This document shows positions 44,502 through 54,509 of a stretch of 64,000 nt of DNA, piece after piece. How positions within the stretch are numbered: the first letter of the stretch is position 1; each line of letters starts with the position of its first letter. Position numbers and translations under genes: made by a program. The notes under the pieces are model-generated. The model searched no databases and was not told the DNA's origin. It saw only the letters and a list, made by a program, of their open reading frames with translations. Source of the stretch: Serratia nevei (GTDB lineage: Bacteria > Pseudomonadota > Gammaproteobacteria > Enterobacterales > Enterobacteriaceae); the NCBI RefSeq assembly GCF_037948395.1, contig NZ_CP149940.1, positions 2,356,001 through 2,420,000 of the forward strand. The letters run 5' to 3'.

Positions 44502-44996
44502 TCAAGCGCACAGCGCCGCCAACAGCCGGGCGGCAATCAGCAGGCCCAGCCCATACACCGTGTGGGTGAGCAGGCTAAGGAGCCGCGCTTTTCGCGGGTA
44601 GGCGGTTTTCGCCGCCGCCACGCCAAAGCCCAGCGCGGGCTGCATCACCAGAAACGGCGCCGCCAGGCTCAGCCAGCCGCTCAACAGCGCGATGAGCGGC
44701 TCCGGCGCCGCATACCACCCGATGCCCGCCAAACCGATCGGGATAAAGGCAAACGCGATGCCGATGGCGTAATGCAATATCCAGCCGATTGTTCTCTCTC
44801 CCCGGCGCGGCGGCGCCGTAATGATGGTGGCGTGAAACCAGCGGCCGTCGAACATGCCGAGAAACCAGCGGCCCACCAGCGCATAATTGAGGGAAGGGAT
44901 GCCGAAGCGCCGCCTCAGCAGCAGTGCCCACAGATCCATGCAGAGGGTGGCGCCAACGCCGGTTAACAGGATGCGCACTAACAGATCGGGGGTCAT
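44502..44996 (-). CDS. DUF2938-family membrane protein
   Basis: A 164-residue inner-membrane protein with about four hydrophobic segments and the motif WALLLRRRFGIPSLNYALVG, seen in DUF2938. Its function is unknown. It is divergent from a MerR-family gene; a 20-bp dyad lies between them, so it is the probable regulon of that protein. Confidence 0.8.
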   Translation of the reverse strand: MTPDLLVRILLTGVGATLCMDLWALLLRRRFGIPSLNYALVGRWFLGMFDGRWFHATIITAPPRRGERTIGWILHYAIGIAFAFIPIGLAGIGWYAAPEPLIALLSGWLSLAAPFLVMQPALGFGVAAAKTAYPRKARLLSLLTHTVYGLGLLIAARLLAALCA

Positions 44997-45043
44997 AGGG
45001 GTGTCCTTGGCTCAGTGACGTGATAATGTGCGCACAGTGTGCA

Positions 45044-45063
45044 ACTTAAAGTCGGCTTCAAGT
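45044..45063. promoter_or_regulatory. MerR-type dyad in the divergent DUF2938/merR promoter
   Basis: ACTTAAAG-TCGG-CTTCAAGT is a 20-bp inverted repeat with one mismatch. On the minus strand TTGACT (-35 type) overlaps its end, the geometry of MerR-family sites. It lies two bases before the merR start and 47 bases before DUF2938. Confidence 0.55.
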
Positions 45064-45065
45064 CA

Positions 45066-45458
45066 ATGGCAAAAGAACTGGATATCGGCACGGTGGCGCG
45101 CCTGAGCGGGATCGCGCCTTCCGCGCTGCGGCATTACGAGAAGAAAGGGCTGATCGCGTCGACGGGCCGCCACGGTTTGCGTCGCCAATACGCCGCCGGC
45201 GTGCTTGACCAACTGCGGCTGATCGCGCTGGCGCGCCTGGCCGGTTTTACGCTGGACGAGATGAGCGCCTTGTTTGACGAACGGGGCAAGATAGCGCTCG
45301 ATCGCGGGCTGCTGGCGGCGCGGGCGGATGAGCTGGATAGCCATATCCAGCGCCTGGTGCAGGTGCGCGACGGGTTGCGCCACCTGGTTGATTGCCCTGA
45401 GCCCGAGCACCTGCAGTGCCCGCAGTTCAGGAAAATCCTGCAGCAGGGCGAGTTCTAA
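45066..45458 (+). CDS. MerR-family transcriptional regulator
   Basis: A 130-residue regulator with a MerR HTH ([25 protein letters not shown]) followed by the dimerisation helix and a Cys/His-containing C-terminus ([11 protein letters not shown]) that could bind a ligand or metal. The ATG at 45066 is preferred over one nine codons earlier that lies in the dyad. It is divergent from the DUF2938 gene, its probable target, and its end overlaps clcB by 4 bases. Confidence 0.87.
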   Translation: MAKELDIGTVARLSGIAPSALRHYEKKGLIASTGRHGLRRQYAAGVLDQLRLIALARLAGFTLDEMSALFDERGKIALDRGLLAARADELDSHIQRLVQVRDGLRHLVDCPEPEHLQCPQFRKILQQGEF

Positions 45459-46756
45459 GCCTCGCGTTTGGGCGGCGGCGCCGAATGATACACCGACACC
45501 GGCCGCAGGCCGCGCGACACGGTGGTGGCGATCACGCACGAGAGCAGAATGCTGGGCAGCAGGGCATACTCGCCGGTCATTTCAAATACCATCAGCGCCG
45601 CCATGATCGGCGCATGGGTGGTGGCGGCCAGCAGGGTAGCCATGCCGGTCAGCGCCAGCAGCAGCGGCACCGCCGTATCCATGCCCGGCCACAGGCCAAA
45701 CAGCTGACCGATGATCGAACCGAGCGCGGCGCCGACGAACAGCGTCGGGGTGAAGACCCCGCCCGGCGCGCCCGACCCGCTGCTGGCGAGGATCGCCAAC
45801 AGTTTGCACACCAGGATCGCCCCCAGCAGCAGCACCCCCGGCGGCGCGATCAGCAGCGCCTGCACCACGCTGTAACCATTGCCCCATACCTGCGGGAACA
45901 GCAGCGAAAGCAGCCCGACGATCAGGCCGCCCAGCGCCAGCTGCAACGGCGGCTTCAACCGCAGCGAGCGGAAGGCATGGCCGGTGGCGGTCATCAGCCA
46001 TAAAAACAGCGGCCCGCCGGCGCCGGCCACCACGCCGACCAGCGCCATCAGCAGGTATTGCGTCGGCAAGGGGGCCGCGAGCGGCGTCACCAGATAGAGA
46101 GGCGCCTGGCCGCCGTTGAGCAGGTTGGTCATCAGCAGGGCGCTGACCGCGGCGATCACCACCGGGCCGAGCGAGGCCAGCATCAGGGTGCCGAACAGGA
46201 TCTCGGCGATAAACAGGCTGCCCGCCAGCGGCGCATGATAGGCGCTGGCCATCCCGGCGGCGGCGGCGCAGGCCACCCACAGTTTCCACTCTTTCTCGTG
46301 CGTAAAGCGCTGGGCGAACAGCGAGCCCACCAGCGCCGCCAGCAGGATCATCGCGCCTTCGCGGCCGATGGCGCTGCCGCTCGACACCACCAGCAGCGAC
46401 GCCAGGCACTTCACCAGGCTGGCGCCGGTGTCCAGCTTGCCGTTGCCGGTCTCGATCGCTTCCATATAGTCGGTGGGCGCCGCCGGGCGCTGGTGGCGGT
46501 AGCGCTGGTGAATATACAGCAGCAGGCCTGCCGCCAGGCCGCCCAGCGCCGGAGTGAGGGCGCGCCGCCAGCCGGGCAGCGCGGCGGCGGCGGCCACCAG
46601 GCTGCCGTCGGCATTGCCGAGCAGCAGCCACTCGAGGCCAATCATCGAACGGTGGAACAGCCACACCGCCAGAGCGGCGGCGACGCCGATGAACACGGCG
46701 ATAAACAGGCTGCGCAACAGGGCGCGATAGTGGTGCAGGTGGACCAATCTTTTCAT
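45455..46756 (-). CDS. clcB: ClC-type voltage-gated chloride channel/transporter ClcB
   Basis: A 433-residue ClC family protein. Selectivity-filter motifs SGSAIGREG and [17 protein letters not shown] are visible; the Glu of GREG is the gating glutamate. In E. coli ClcB with ClcA supports acid resistance through Cl-/H+ exchange. The name follows sequence and proximity to bioD2 and mlc. About 10-12 hydrophobic segments are present. Confidence 0.92.
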   Translation of the reverse strand: MKRLVHLHHYRALLRSLFIAVFIGVAAALAVWLFHRSMIGLEWLLLGNADGSLVAAAAALPGWRRALTPALGGLAAGLLLYIHQRYRHQRPAAPTDYMEAIETGNGKLDTGASLVKCLASLLVVSSGSAIGREGAMILLAALVGSLFAQRFTHEKEWKLWVACAAAAGMASAYHAPLAGSLFIAEILFGTLMLASLGPVVIAAVSALLMTNLLNGGQAPLYLVTPLAAPLPTQYLLMALVGVVAGAGGPLFLWLMTATGHAFRSLRLKPPLQLALGGLIVGLLSLLFPQVWGNGYSVVQALLIAPPGVLLLGAILVCKLLAILASSGSGAPGGVFTPTLFVGAALGSIIGQLFGLWPGMDTAVPLLLALTGMATLLAATTHAPIMAALMVFEMTGEYALLPSILLSCVIATTVSRGLRPVSVYHSAPPPKREA

Positions 46757-46856
46757 GCGTGGGCGGCGTCGTGAGAAAAATCAAAGGGTCATCAGCGCAT
46801 TGTGCTTGGCGCTCCGGCCGATGACCAGTGAATCTTTAGCAAACTGCGGCGTGGGT

Positions 46857-46873
46857 GGGGCGGTGAGCGCCCC
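46857..46873. other. GC-rich hairpin downstream of osmV
   Basis: GGGGCG and CGCCCC form a 6-bp stem with a 5-nt loop nine bases after the osmV stop codon (minus strand). No T-run. Confidence 0.4.
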
Positions 46874-46881
46874 TGAGTGAG

Positions 46882-48021
46882 TTATTGCGGCGTCAGCACC
46901 CGGCGCGTGCGGCCGGAGCTGAGGTAGTCGGCGATGTAATCCTGCGAGATTTCGCCGCTGTAGCGGCCGTCTTCATCGACGATCGGCATCCAGGAGGTGT
47001 TGTGCTCGTACAGTTTCGACAGCACCACGCGCAGGTTCTCCTCCGCACGCGCGGTGACGCGGAAACGGTGCAGACTGTCGGCGCAGACGCCCGGTGCGCC
47101 GCGCGCTTCACGGCGTTTGACGTACCCCAGCGGCTTGCCGTCGGCGTCCACCACCGTCACCGAGCGGGCGTCGATATCGTCCATTAACCCAAACGCTTCC
47201 ACTAGCGGCGTCTCCCGCCGCACCGTCACCGTTTCCTGCCGATCGGCCACGTCGCCGGCCTGCACCAGCAGCAGGCGCTTCAGCGTGCGGTCCTGGCCGA
47301 CAAAGGAGGCGACGAACTCGTTCGCCGGCCGCGCCAGCAGCTCATCGGCGCTGGCGTTCTGTACGATTTTGCCCTGGCGGAACACCGCGATGCGATCGCC
47401 GAGCTTCAGCGCTTCATCGATGTCATGGCTCACCAGCATCACGGTCTTTTTCAGCTGGCGCTGCATGTCGAGAAATTCGTTCTGGATGGTTTCACGGTTG
47501 ATCGGGTCCACCGCGCCGAAGGGTTCATCCATCAGCAGCACCGGCGGATCGGCCGCCAGCGCACGGATCACGCCGATGCGCTGCTGCTGCCCGCCGGACA
47601 TCTCTTTCGGGTAGCGGTGCAAAAAGCGCTTGGGATCCAGCGCCACCATGCTCATCAGCTCCTCGGCGCGATCGTGGCAGCGTTTTTTGTCCCAGCCCAG
47701 CATGCGCGGCACCACGGTGATGTTCTCTTCGATGGTCATGTTGGGGAACAGACCGATCTGCTGGATGACGTAGCCGATTTTGCGGCGCAGGCTGACGGTA
47801 TCCAGCGCGCTGGTATCTTCGCCGTTGATCAGAATGGTGCCGCCGGTGGGTTCGATCAGGCGGTTGATCATCTTCAGCGTGGTGGTTTTGCCGCAGCCGG
47901 AAGGGCCGAGCAGCACGCAGATTTCGCCTTCCGGTACGTCCAGATTGATGTTGTCGACGGCGTTGAACGGCGTGCCGTTCTTCTGCATGAACTGTTTGGT
48001 CAGATTTTCCAATTTAATCAT
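46882..48021 (-). CDS. osmV: Osmoprotectant ABC transporter ATP-binding protein (OsmV)
   Basis: The 379-residue ATPase of an osmoprotectant importer (glycine-betaine/choline/carnitine type). It has Walker A GPSGCGKTT, signature SGGQQQR and Walker B LLMDEP, then tandem CBS domains (about residues 255-375) that sense ionic strength in this group. The ATG at 48021 overlaps the osmW stop by four bases; an open frame extending upstream runs through osmW in another frame and is spurious. The closest known system is Salmonella OsmU, also located beside clcB. It is the last gene of the four-gene operon. Confidence 0.93.
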   Translation of the reverse strand: MIKLENLTKQFMQKNGTPFNAVDNINLDVPEGEICVLLGPSGCGKTTTLKMINRLIEPTGGTILINGEDTSALDTVSLRRKIGYVIQQIGLFPNMTIEENITVVPRMLGWDKKRCHDRAEELMSMVALDPKRFLHRYPKEMSGGQQQRIGVIRALAADPPVLLMDEPFGAVDPINRETIQNEFLDMQRQLKKTVMLVSHDIDEALKLGDRIAVFRQGKIVQNASADELLARPANEFVASFVGQDRTLKRLLLVQAGDVADRQETVTVRRETPLVEAFGLMDDIDARSVTVVDADGKPLGYVKRREARGAPGVCADSLHRFRVTARAEENLRVVLSKLYEHNTSWMPIVDEDGRYSGEISQDYIADYLSSGRTRRVLTPQ

Positions 48022-48671
48022 GAGCGGATCCCCTTGGGCGTAAGCGCAATTTGCAAGCGGTGCAATAACCAATCGAGGACGATCGCCAGCAGGCTGATCA
48101 TCACGGCGCCGGTAATCAACTGGCGGATGTCGCTGCTGCTGATGCCGTTGAGCAGAAGCAGGCCGAGGCCGCCGGCGCCGATCACTGCGGCGATCGCCAT
48201 CACGCCGATATTCATCACCACGGCGGTACGAATGCCGCCGAAAATCACCGGCAGCGCCACCGGGATCTCTACCCAGCGCAGGCGTTGCCAGAACGTCATG
48301 CCGATGCCGCGGCCGGCTTCGCGCAGCCCGCCGGGCAGATTGTCGAGCGCGGTGTGGGTGTTGCGCACGATCGGCAGCAGCGAATAAAGGAACACCGCGG
48401 TGATCGCCGGCACGTAGCCGATGCCGTGGCCGATTAAGGAAAACAGCGGGATCATCAGCCCGAACAGGGCGATGGAGGGCACGGTCAGCACCAGCGTGGC
48501 CAGGCTCAGCACCGGCGTCGCCAGCCATTTGTGGCGGACGATCAGCACGCCGAGCGGCACGCCGATCAGGATCGCCAGGCCGACGGCGACGCCGACCAGC
48601 AGCAGGTGCTCCAGCGTCAATCCGGCGATATAGGCCCAGTTTTGCCAGGCGTAAAGTACAGTATTCATCAC
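48018..48671 (-). CDS. osmW: Osmoprotectant ABC transporter permease (OsmW)
   Basis: A 217-residue inner-membrane permease with the ABC-importer EAA loop (LPGGLREAGRGIGMTFWQRL) and five or six membrane segments. It pairs with the other permease (49602-50318). It overlaps osmV by 4 bases and starts 8 bases after osmX, inside the operon. Confidence 0.92.
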   Translation of the reverse strand: MMNTVLYAWQNWAYIAGLTLEHLLLVGVAVGLAILIGVPLGVLIVRHKWLATPVLSLATLVLTVPSIALFGLMIPLFSLIGHGIGYVPAITAVFLYSLLPIVRNTHTALDNLPGGLREAGRGIGMTFWQRLRWVEIPVALPVIFGGIRTAVVMNIGVMAIAAVIGAGGLGLLLLNGISSSDIRQLITGAVMISLLAIVLDWLLHRLQIALTPKGIRS

Positions 48672-48679
48672 ATGCCTCC

Positions 48680-49588
48680 CTAAATCAGGCCGCGCTGCTT
48701 GAGGAACGCGTCGGCGACCTGTTGCGGCGTCTGGTAGTCGATATCCACCCTGGCGTTAAGCTCGGTGATCACCTGATTGTTGAACTGTTTCGACAGCGTG
48801 TTCAGCGCCGCTTCCAGCCCCGGCGTGTTTTGCAACACGTCGGCACGCACCACCGGCGTGACCGCATAGCTCGGGAAATAGCCCTTGTCGTCTTCGAGCA
48901 CCTGCAGATCGAAGCCTTTCACCCGGCCGTCGGTGGTGTACACCAGCCCGGCATCGACGAAGCCGTCGCGGATGGCGTTGTAAACCAGACCGGGGTCCAT
49001 TTGGCGGATTTGCGGGCGATCGAGCGGCATGTCGTACAGCGCCTGCATCGGCTTCAGGCCGTCCGAGCGGCCGGCAAACTCCAGATCCAGCCCCAGCAGC
49101 CAGTTGTGTTTCGGGTCGGTTTTACGCACCTGTTCCACTTTGGCCACCAGCTGCGACATGCTGCGAATCTGCTCTTTTTCCGCGCGCTGGCGCTGCATGG
49201 CGAAGGCGTAGGTGTTGTTCATGTCCGCCGGCTGCAGCCACACCAGGCCGAGTTTGGCGTCGAGCTTTTTCACCGTGTCGTAAGTTTCCTGCGGCGTCAT
49301 GCGCTTATTGATGTGGTTAAAGATGATCAGCGAGGTGCCGGTGTATTCCCAGGTCATGTCGATCTGTTTGTTGATCATGGCGTTGCGGGTGATCACCGTG
49401 GCCAGATTGGTCTTGGGTTCGACCTGAAAACCTTTGGCCCGCAGGTATTGCACGGTGATCGCCGACAGAATGCGCTGTTCGGTAAAGTTCTTGCTCGCCA
49501 GCGTGAGCGGGGCGGCCCAGGCGGCCGCGCCGGTCATCAGCAAAGAGAACAGCAGCGCGTGGCGGAGGCGTTGTAACCATCGAGTCAT
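48680..49588 (-). CDS. osmX: Osmoprotectant ABC transporter substrate-binding protein (OsmX)
   Basis: A 302-residue periplasmic protein with a signal peptide (residues 1-25, ending AWAAP) and the OpuAC/QAT-type binding domain beginning [20 protein letters not shown]. It should capture betaine-like quaternary ammonium compounds. Thirteen bases separate it from the upstream permease. Confidence 0.92.
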   Translation of the reverse strand: MTRWLQRLRHALLFSLLMTGAAAWAAPLTLASKNFTEQRILSAITVQYLRAKGFQVEPKTNLATVITRNAMINKQIDMTWEYTGTSLIIFNHINKRMTPQETYDTVKKLDAKLGLVWLQPADMNNTYAFAMQRQRAEKEQIRSMSQLVAKVEQVRKTDPKHNWLLGLDLEFAGRSDGLKPMQALYDMPLDRPQIRQMDPGLVYNAIRDGFVDAGLVYTTDGRVKGFDLQVLEDDKGYFPSYAVTPVVRADVLQNTPGLEAALNTLSKQFNNQVITELNARVDIDYQTPQQVADAFLKQRGLI

Positions 49589-49601
49589 CGCGTTTCTCCC
49601 A

Positions 49602-50318
49602 TCAGGATGCGGTGTGCGGGCTGAGCCGGCGGCCGAGACCGGCCAGCGCCAGATCCAGCAGCAGGGCGATCAGCGCGGTGGCGGCGGCGCCGAGGATCAG
49701 CGTCGGGAAGTCGTTCAGGTAGATGCCGGGGAAGATCAGCTCGCCGTAGCTGCTGGCGCCGATCAAAAACGCCAGCGGCGCGGTGCCGACGTTGATCGCC
49801 ATCGCGATGCGCACCCCGGCGAAGATCACCGGCAGCGCGTTGGGCAGTTCGACCTGGCGCAGCCGCTGCCCGGCGGTCATGCCAATACCGTTGGCGGCCT
49901 CGACCAGCGCCGGCGGCACCGAACGCAGGCCGGCATAGGTATTGCGCACGATGGGCAGCAGCGAGGCGAGGAACAGCGCCACCACCGCCGGCCGGTCGCC
50001 GATGCCGATAATCACCATCGCCAGCGCCAGCACCGCCAGCGGCGGCAGGGTGTTGCCGACGTTAAAGATCTGCATCACGTGCTCCGCCCAGCGGCGGGCG
50101 AAGGGGCGGCTCAGCAGAATACCGCTGGGAATGCCGACCAGCAGCGACAGCAGCATGGAACACACCACCAGGAACATGTGCTGCTGGCCGAGGTAAATCA
50201 AATCTTCCCGGCGCGACTTAAGGGTTTCCCAACCGATGCCGTAAACCAGCAGCGCGATGACGGCGATAAACAGCAGGCTCCCGAGGAGCAGGCGCCGGTA
50301 TGGCGCTGACTTGTGCAT
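49602..50318 (-). CDS. osmY: Osmoprotectant ABC transporter permease (OsmY of the OsmU system)
   Basis: A 238-residue permease, first gene of the operon, with the EAA loop ([19 protein letters not shown]) and six membrane segments. The name refers to Salmonella OsmU, not to the unrelated periplasmic OsmY of E. coli. The operon order is permease, binding protein, permease, ATPase. Promoter control is probably osmotic, but no specific element was recognised. Confidence 0.88.
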   Translation of the reverse strand: MHKSAPYRRLLLGSLLFIAVIALLVYGIGWETLKSRREDLIYLGQQHMFLVVCSMLLSLLVGIPSGILLSRPFARRWAEHVMQIFNVGNTLPPLAVLALAMVIIGIGDRPAVVALFLASLLPIVRNTYAGLRSVPPALVEAANGIGMTAGQRLRQVELPNALPVIFAGVRIAMAINVGTAPLAFLIGASSYGELIFPGIYLNDFPTLILGAAATALIALLLDLALAGLGRRLSPHTAS

Positions 50319-50827
50319 GATGTTGCGTCCTCCGTTGCGCGGAGCGGCCGACGAGACGGCGCATTCCGCTCTGATTGTTACCCACTGCCCGGCGGGCGTG
50401 GCGGTACAAAACGGGCGTTTCGCATGAGGTTAGCGACATTGAGCGAAGGGTGTGTTCGGCATAGCGTGCTGAACGGTGGCTCAATACGTGAGTTAATCAG
50501 CATAAGATACTGATATTTAAACTAGAGAAAGCACGAAGCCCAATGACCCCGGCTAGGGAAGGTATAGCACCCTGTCGTTGGCCATGCCAAGTTTTATGAA
50601 CAAAATCAGTTGATTGAGATTACGCGGATCGGCGCCTCAGCCCGCGTCAGCGCTGGGATGCGCGGAAAGTGAAAAAAATCCGCAGCAAAACGTTACGCCG
50701 TAACAATCGGTCCAAATGGTGCGATTCGCCGCCGGCAAAGACAGGATGTGAGGGCGGATAGACTTGGCGCAGGCGCTTGCTGATATACTCAGGGAAAATA
50801 AAAACGCCAGGAAACCTGCATAACGCC
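50319..50827. other. Divergent promoter region between the osm operon and an MFS gene
   Basis: About 510 bases without a convincing gene. It must hold the osm promoter (minus) and the MFS promoter (plus). Segment 50500-50540 is AT-rich. Short open frames are present but have no recognisable products. Confidence 0.45.
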
Positions 50828-52315
50828 ATGACAAATAACGTTTCACCCGCACCCATCGCCCACCGCCCGTTGATTCTGATCGCCTGCATGCTGGCGATGT
50901 TCATGTCGGCGATCGAAGCCACCATCGTCGCCACTGCCATGCCGACCATCATCGGCGATCTCGGCGGCTTCTCGCTGCTGGGGTGGGTATTCGCGGTCTA
51001 TTTGCTGGCGCAGGCGATCACCATCCCCATCTACGGCCGCTTGGCGGATCTCTACGGCCGCAAGCGGGTGTTCTTCTTCGGCGCTACGCTGTTCCTGCTG
51101 GGATCGGTGCTGTGCGGCTTCGCCCCCGACATGTATTGGCTGATCGGCTTCCGTCTGCTGCAAGGGTTGGGCGCCGGCGCCATCATGCCGATCGCCTCCA
51201 CCATCATCGGCGATATTTACAGCGCCACCGAGCGGCCGAAGGTGATGGGCTACCTGTCGAGCGTGTGGGGCGTGTCGGCGATCATCGGCCCGTTGTTGGG
51301 CGCGTTTATCGTCCAGCATCTGCCGTGGGCGCTGGTGTTCTGGGTCAACCTGCCGATCGGCCTGCTGGCGATGTTCTTCCTCTGGCGCTATCTGCCTGTG
51401 CATCAGCAGCTGCGGCGGCATGCGCTGGATCTGGCGGGCACCGCCTGGCTGACGCTGTTCGTTTCGGCGCTGCTGCTGGCGCTGTTGCAGATGGAAAGCC
51501 TGGGATGGTGGGTGGCGCCGCTGCTCGCGCTGGCGGCGGCTTCGCTGGCGCTGCTGATACGTCAGGAGCGGCGCGCGGTCGAACCGCTGTTCCCGCTGGC
51601 GCTGTGGCAAAGCCGGGTGATCGTCGCCGGTAACATCGGCGGGCTGGTGATCGGCGCGGCGATGATGGGCATCAGCGCCTTCCTGCCTACTTTCATTCAG
51701 GGCGTAATGGGCGGCTCGCCGCTGGAGGCGGGCACCACGCTGGCGCTGATGTCGATCGGTTGGCCGCTGGCCAGCACGCTGAGCGGCCGTTTGATGCTGA
51801 TGACCTCGTATCGCGCGACGGCGCTGCTGGGGGCGCTGCTGTTGGTGGCGGGCGGCCTGATCCTGCTGATGCTGCAGCCGAACGGTGGCCTGCTGTGGGG
51901 CCGGGTGGCGGCGTTTATGGTCGGCGCCGGCATGGGGCTGTGCAACACCACGTTTTTAGTGTCGGTGCAGAACGCGGCGCATTACAGCATTCGCGGCATC
52001 GCCACCGCCTGTACGGTATTTACCCGCATGGTGGGGTCGGCCATCGGCACCGCCATTCTGGGCGCCACGCTGAACCTCAACCTGCAGTGGCGTTTGCCGG
52101 AAATCGACGATCCGGTGCAGCGGCTGATGGAACCGGCGGTGCGCCAGAGCATGGGGAGCGAAGCGCTGGCGCAGCTTATCCAGCAGGTGGCGGCTTCGTT
52201 GCATTGGGTGTTCCTGGTGTCGGCGTTGGTGTCGTTGCTGGCGCTGGCGGCGGCGATGCTGATCCCGGCGCGTTGTCGACCGCAGGGCGAAGAGGAAGAG
52301 GCGGAGCAGGCTTAA
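50828..52315 (+). CDS. DHA2-family (14-TM) drug exporter
   Basis: A 495-residue MFS exporter of the EmrB/QacA type. It has about 14 membrane segments, the motif A region GRLADLYGRKRVF and the drug-proton antiport motif C near residue 150 (WGVSAIIGPLLGAFI). The ATG at 50828 starts the family-like sequence; an earlier in-frame ATG at 50777 adds 17 residues. No membrane-fusion partner gene is nearby, so it probably works alone. Substrates are unknown. Confidence 0.88.
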   Translation: MTNNVSPAPIAHRPLILIACMLAMFMSAIEATIVATAMPTIIGDLGGFSLLGWVFAVYLLAQAITIPIYGRLADLYGRKRVFFFGATLFLLGSVLCGFAPDMYWLIGFRLLQGLGAGAIMPIASTIIGDIYSATERPKVMGYLSSVWGVSAIIGPLLGAFIVQHLPWALVFWVNLPIGLLAMFFLWRYLPVHQQLRRHALDLAGTAWLTLFVSALLLALLQMESLGWWVAPLLALAAASLALLIRQERRAVEPLFPLALWQSRVIVAGNIGGLVIGAAMMGISAFLPTFIQGVMGGSPLEAGTTLALMSIGWPLASTLSGRLMLMTSYRATALLGALLLVAGGLILLMLQPNGGLLWGRVAAFMVGAGMGLCNTTFLVSVQNAAHYSIRGIATACTVFTRMVGSAIGTAILGATLNLNLQWRLPEIDDPVQRLMEPAVRQSMGSEALAQLIQQVAASLHWVFLVSALVSLLALAAAMLIPARCRPQGEEEEAEQA

Positions 52316-52326
52316 GGGAAAAGGAA

Positions 52327-52349
52327 AGGGCGCGGCTGTTGCGCGCCCT
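52327..52349. terminator. Hairpin between the MFS gene and ynfD
   Basis: AGGGCGCG and CGCGCCCT form a perfect 8-bp stem with a 7-nt loop between the converging genes. Confidence 0.65.
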
Positions 52350-52365
52350 GGGTAGCCGAAGCGGC

Positions 52366-52665
52366 TTACTGCGTGTTGGAGGTGTCCTGGCTGGTGCCGG
52401 TCTGCGCCGCGTCACCGCGATCGTCGCCGTTGTTCAGGCGGGTATAGACGATCTTCTGGGTGTCGTTTTCGCAGTGGCCGACCACTTGGCCGCCGGCTTG
52501 ATCGGCCTGATCGTTAGGCACGATCTCCAGTTTGAAGCCGGACTCCGGAACGCCGTTATTGATGATTTTTTGCGAAATGTCCGCTTTCACGCTTTCGCAG
52601 GAGGCCAGGGCCGCCAACGGCGCGCCGGCCAGCAATACAGCGGTTAATATCAGCGTTTTTTTCAT
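52366..52665 (-). CDS. ynfD: Small secreted DUF1161 protein (YnfD-like)
   Basis: A 99-residue protein with a signal peptide (MKKTLILTAVLLAGAPLAALA) and the DUF1161 motif SCESVKADISQKIINNGVPE. Two Cys residues probably form a disulfide. The ATG at 52665 follows AAGGA with good spacing. Its location near ynfB and ynfA agrees with E. coli. The function is unknown; it is presumably periplasmic. Confidence 0.82.
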   Translation of the reverse strand: MKKTLILTAVLLAGAPLAALASCESVKADISQKIINNGVPESGFKLEIVPNDQADQAGGQVVGHCENDTQKIVYTRLNNGDDRGDAAQTGTSQDTSNTQ

Positions 52666-52754
52666 CACGTCATCCTTTTAGACAATGGACTTCCTGTAAC
52701 AGGATAGCAGTAACGGCGGCCGGGTTTCACGCTTGCCCGCCCGCCGCAGGCGGA

Positions 52755-53123
52755 TTAAGGAATAATCCGACGCCCGGTCTGGCGATCCAGGCATTTACGG
52801 GTGTCCGGCTCCCAGTACGCGTTGACGTTGTTGCTGTCGTTGCAGCGGTCTTCGTCATCCGCCGCGCGATCGGCCTTGTCGAACTCTTTCTCGACGCGAG
52901 TGTTAACCTTGTGGCGCAGGGTTTTGGTATCATTCCACTGCTCTTTGCTCTGGCGCGCTTCTTCGGTGCTCATCGCGCCGCTGCCTTTGCCATCGACGGT
53001 GACGCAGGTGCTGCCCTGAGTGCAGGTGGCGGCCAGCGCCGGCGCCTGCCAGGCGCCCATGACGGCCAGCATGGCGACCGGCAGCATCCCGCGTAGCAGT
53101 CGTTGGGTCGAAAATGTTTTCAT
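52755..53123 (-). CDS. ynfB: Secreted DUF1283/UPF0482 protein (YnfB-like)
   Basis: A 122-residue protein with a signal peptide (residues 1-31, ending APALAA) and the family motif [18 protein letters not shown] with the C-terminal [18 protein letters not shown]. The ATG at 53123 follows AAGGA; a longer frame upstream is not conserved. It is probably periplasmic. Divergent from ynfA, as in E. coli. Confidence 0.86.
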   Translation of the reverse strand: MKTFSTQRLLRGMLPVAMLAVMGAWQAPALAATCTQGSTCVTVDGKGSGAMSTEEARQSKEQWNDTKTLRHKVNTRVEKEFDKADRAADDEDRCNDSNNVNAYWEPDTRKCLDRQTGRRIIP

Positions 53124-53271
53124 CGTTTCATCCTTATGAGTGAGTGCGCCTGATGATGGCGACACTGGCGTTACCTCGCCCGCAGGCGTGGTGACAAATA
53201 TACCACTGCGTTCCTGGAATTCACCAGCCAAGCGCCGATTCGTTTAATTTACCGAGAGAAAACTGCGACCG

Positions 53272-53598
53272 ATGTTAAAAACCACGCTGTTGTTTTTCGC
53301 CACTGCGCTCGCCGAAATTATCGGCTGTTTCCTGCCTTATCTCTGGCTCAAGAAGCAGGGCAGCGCCTGGCTATTGCTGCCGGCGGCATTGAGCCTGATG
53401 CTGTTTGTCTGGCTGTTGACGCTGCATCCGGCGGCCAGCGGGCGGGTCTACGCGGCCTACGGCGGCGTGTATGTGGCGACGGCGCTGCTGTGGCTGCGGG
53501 TGGTGGACGGGGTGAAGCTGTCCGCGCTGGACTGGGTGGGCGCCGGGGTGGCGCTGGTGGGCATGCTGATCATCGTTTCCGGCTGGCGTGCGGCCTGA
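53272..53598 (+). CDS. ynfA: UPF0060 membrane protein YnfA (SMR-like)
   Basis: A 108-residue inner-membrane protein with four hydrophobic segments. It resembles YnfA, a small multidrug-resistance-like family. Conserved features are the [15 protein letters not shown] segment and [12 protein letters not shown]. Some relatives export drugs; the role here is not known. Confidence 0.9.
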   Translation: MLKTTLLFFATALAEIIGCFLPYLWLKKQGSAWLLLPAALSLMLFVWLLTLHPAASGRVYAAYGGVYVATALLWLRVVDGVKLSALDWVGAGVALVGMLIIVSGWRAA

Positions 53599-53606
53599 GG
53601 AAACAG

Positions 53607-53626
53607 GGCGGGAGTCGCCTCCCGCC
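53607..53626. terminator. Hairpin between ynfA and ydfG
   Basis: GGCGGGAG and CTCCCGCC form a perfect 8-bp stem with a TCGC loop between the converging genes. Confidence 0.7.
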
Positions 53627-53634
53627 GTTGGAGA

Positions 53635-54384
53635 TCAGGCGCCGCGGTGGATGTTCAGCCCGGCGAAGGACTGGCTGACCGGCATCATTTCCAGCGTGTT
53701 GATGTTGACGCGCGCCGGCAGCGTTGCGACCCAGAACACCGACTCGGCGATGTCTTCCGGCGTCAGCGCATCGGCGCCTTCGTAGGTTTTGTTGACCTTG
53801 CCGTCATCGCCCTTGAAGCGCACGTTGGAGAATTCGGTGCCGCCCACCAGGCCCGGCTCGATATCGGTCACGCGGATGCGCGTGCCGTGCAGATCGGCGC
53901 GCAGGCCCAGGCTAAACTGTTTGACGAACGCCTTGGTGGCGCCGTACACGTTGCCGCCGGCGTAAGGCCAGTTGGCGGCGGTGGAGCCGATGTTGATCAC
54001 ATGGCCGACGTTGCGCTCGACCATGGCCGGCAGCAGCGCACGCGTCATGTTCACCAGCCCTTTGGCGTTGGTGTCGATCATGGTTTCCCAGTCATCGGCG
54101 TTGGCTTTGTGCGCCGGCTCCAGCCCCAGCGCCAGCCCGGCGTTGTTCACCAGCACGTCGATCTGGCGCAGCTCGGCCGGCAGTGCTTCGATCGCCTGCT
54201 GAATGGCGGCGCGGTTGCGCACGTCGAGCCGCACGATGTGCAGGGCTTGGCCGAGTTCTTCCTGCAGCTCTTCGAGACGCTCAAGGCGGCGCCCGGCGGC
54301 GATCACCTGGTGGCCTTCACGGATAAAACGGCGCGCAATGGCCTCGCCGAAACCGGAGGTGGCGCCGGTAACAAAAATAATCAT
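53635..54384 (-). CDS. ydfG: NADP-dependent 3-hydroxy acid dehydrogenase YdfG (SDR)
   Basis: A 249-residue short-chain dehydrogenase. It has the N-terminal cofactor motif TGATSGFG and the catalytic Tyr/Lys in VYGATKAF (near residue 147). E. coli YdfG oxidises serine and 3-hydroxy acids, including malonic semialdehyde reduction. The start at 54384 begins MIIFVTGATSG; five upstream codons are open but not conserved. In E. coli it is beside dcp; here fec and other genes separate them. Confidence 0.92.
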   Translation of the reverse strand: MIIFVTGATSGFGEAIARRFIREGHQVIAAGRRLERLEELQEELGQALHIVRLDVRNRAAIQQAIEALPAELRQIDVLVNNAGLALGLEPAHKANADDWETMIDTNAKGLVNMTRALLPAMVERNVGHVINIGSTAANWPYAGGNVYGATKAFVKQFSLGLRADLHGTRIRVTDIEPGLVGGTEFSNVRFKGDDGKVNKTYEGADALTPEDIAESVFWVATLPARVNINTLEMMPVSQSFAGLNIHRGA

Positions 54385-54509
54385 GTTGCTGTTCCTCAAC
54401 TGTTTTTACCCTACATGTCTCTATCATTAGCACAAACCTGCAGGCAGTGGCAGCGGTTATCACGGCGGAAAGCAAAAAAGGTCACACCGGGCCGGCGGCC
54501 CGATGCTGA

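Noticed and set aside
48022..48528. 169-residue N-terminal extension of the osmV frame
   Set aside because: It reads through osmW in another frame. The ATG at 48021 begins the conserved ATPase and overlaps the osmW stop by four bases.
49569..49582. GTTGTAAC as part of a second Ter site
   Set aside because: Positions 6-9 and 18-20 of Ter do not match, and it lies inside osmX coding sequence.
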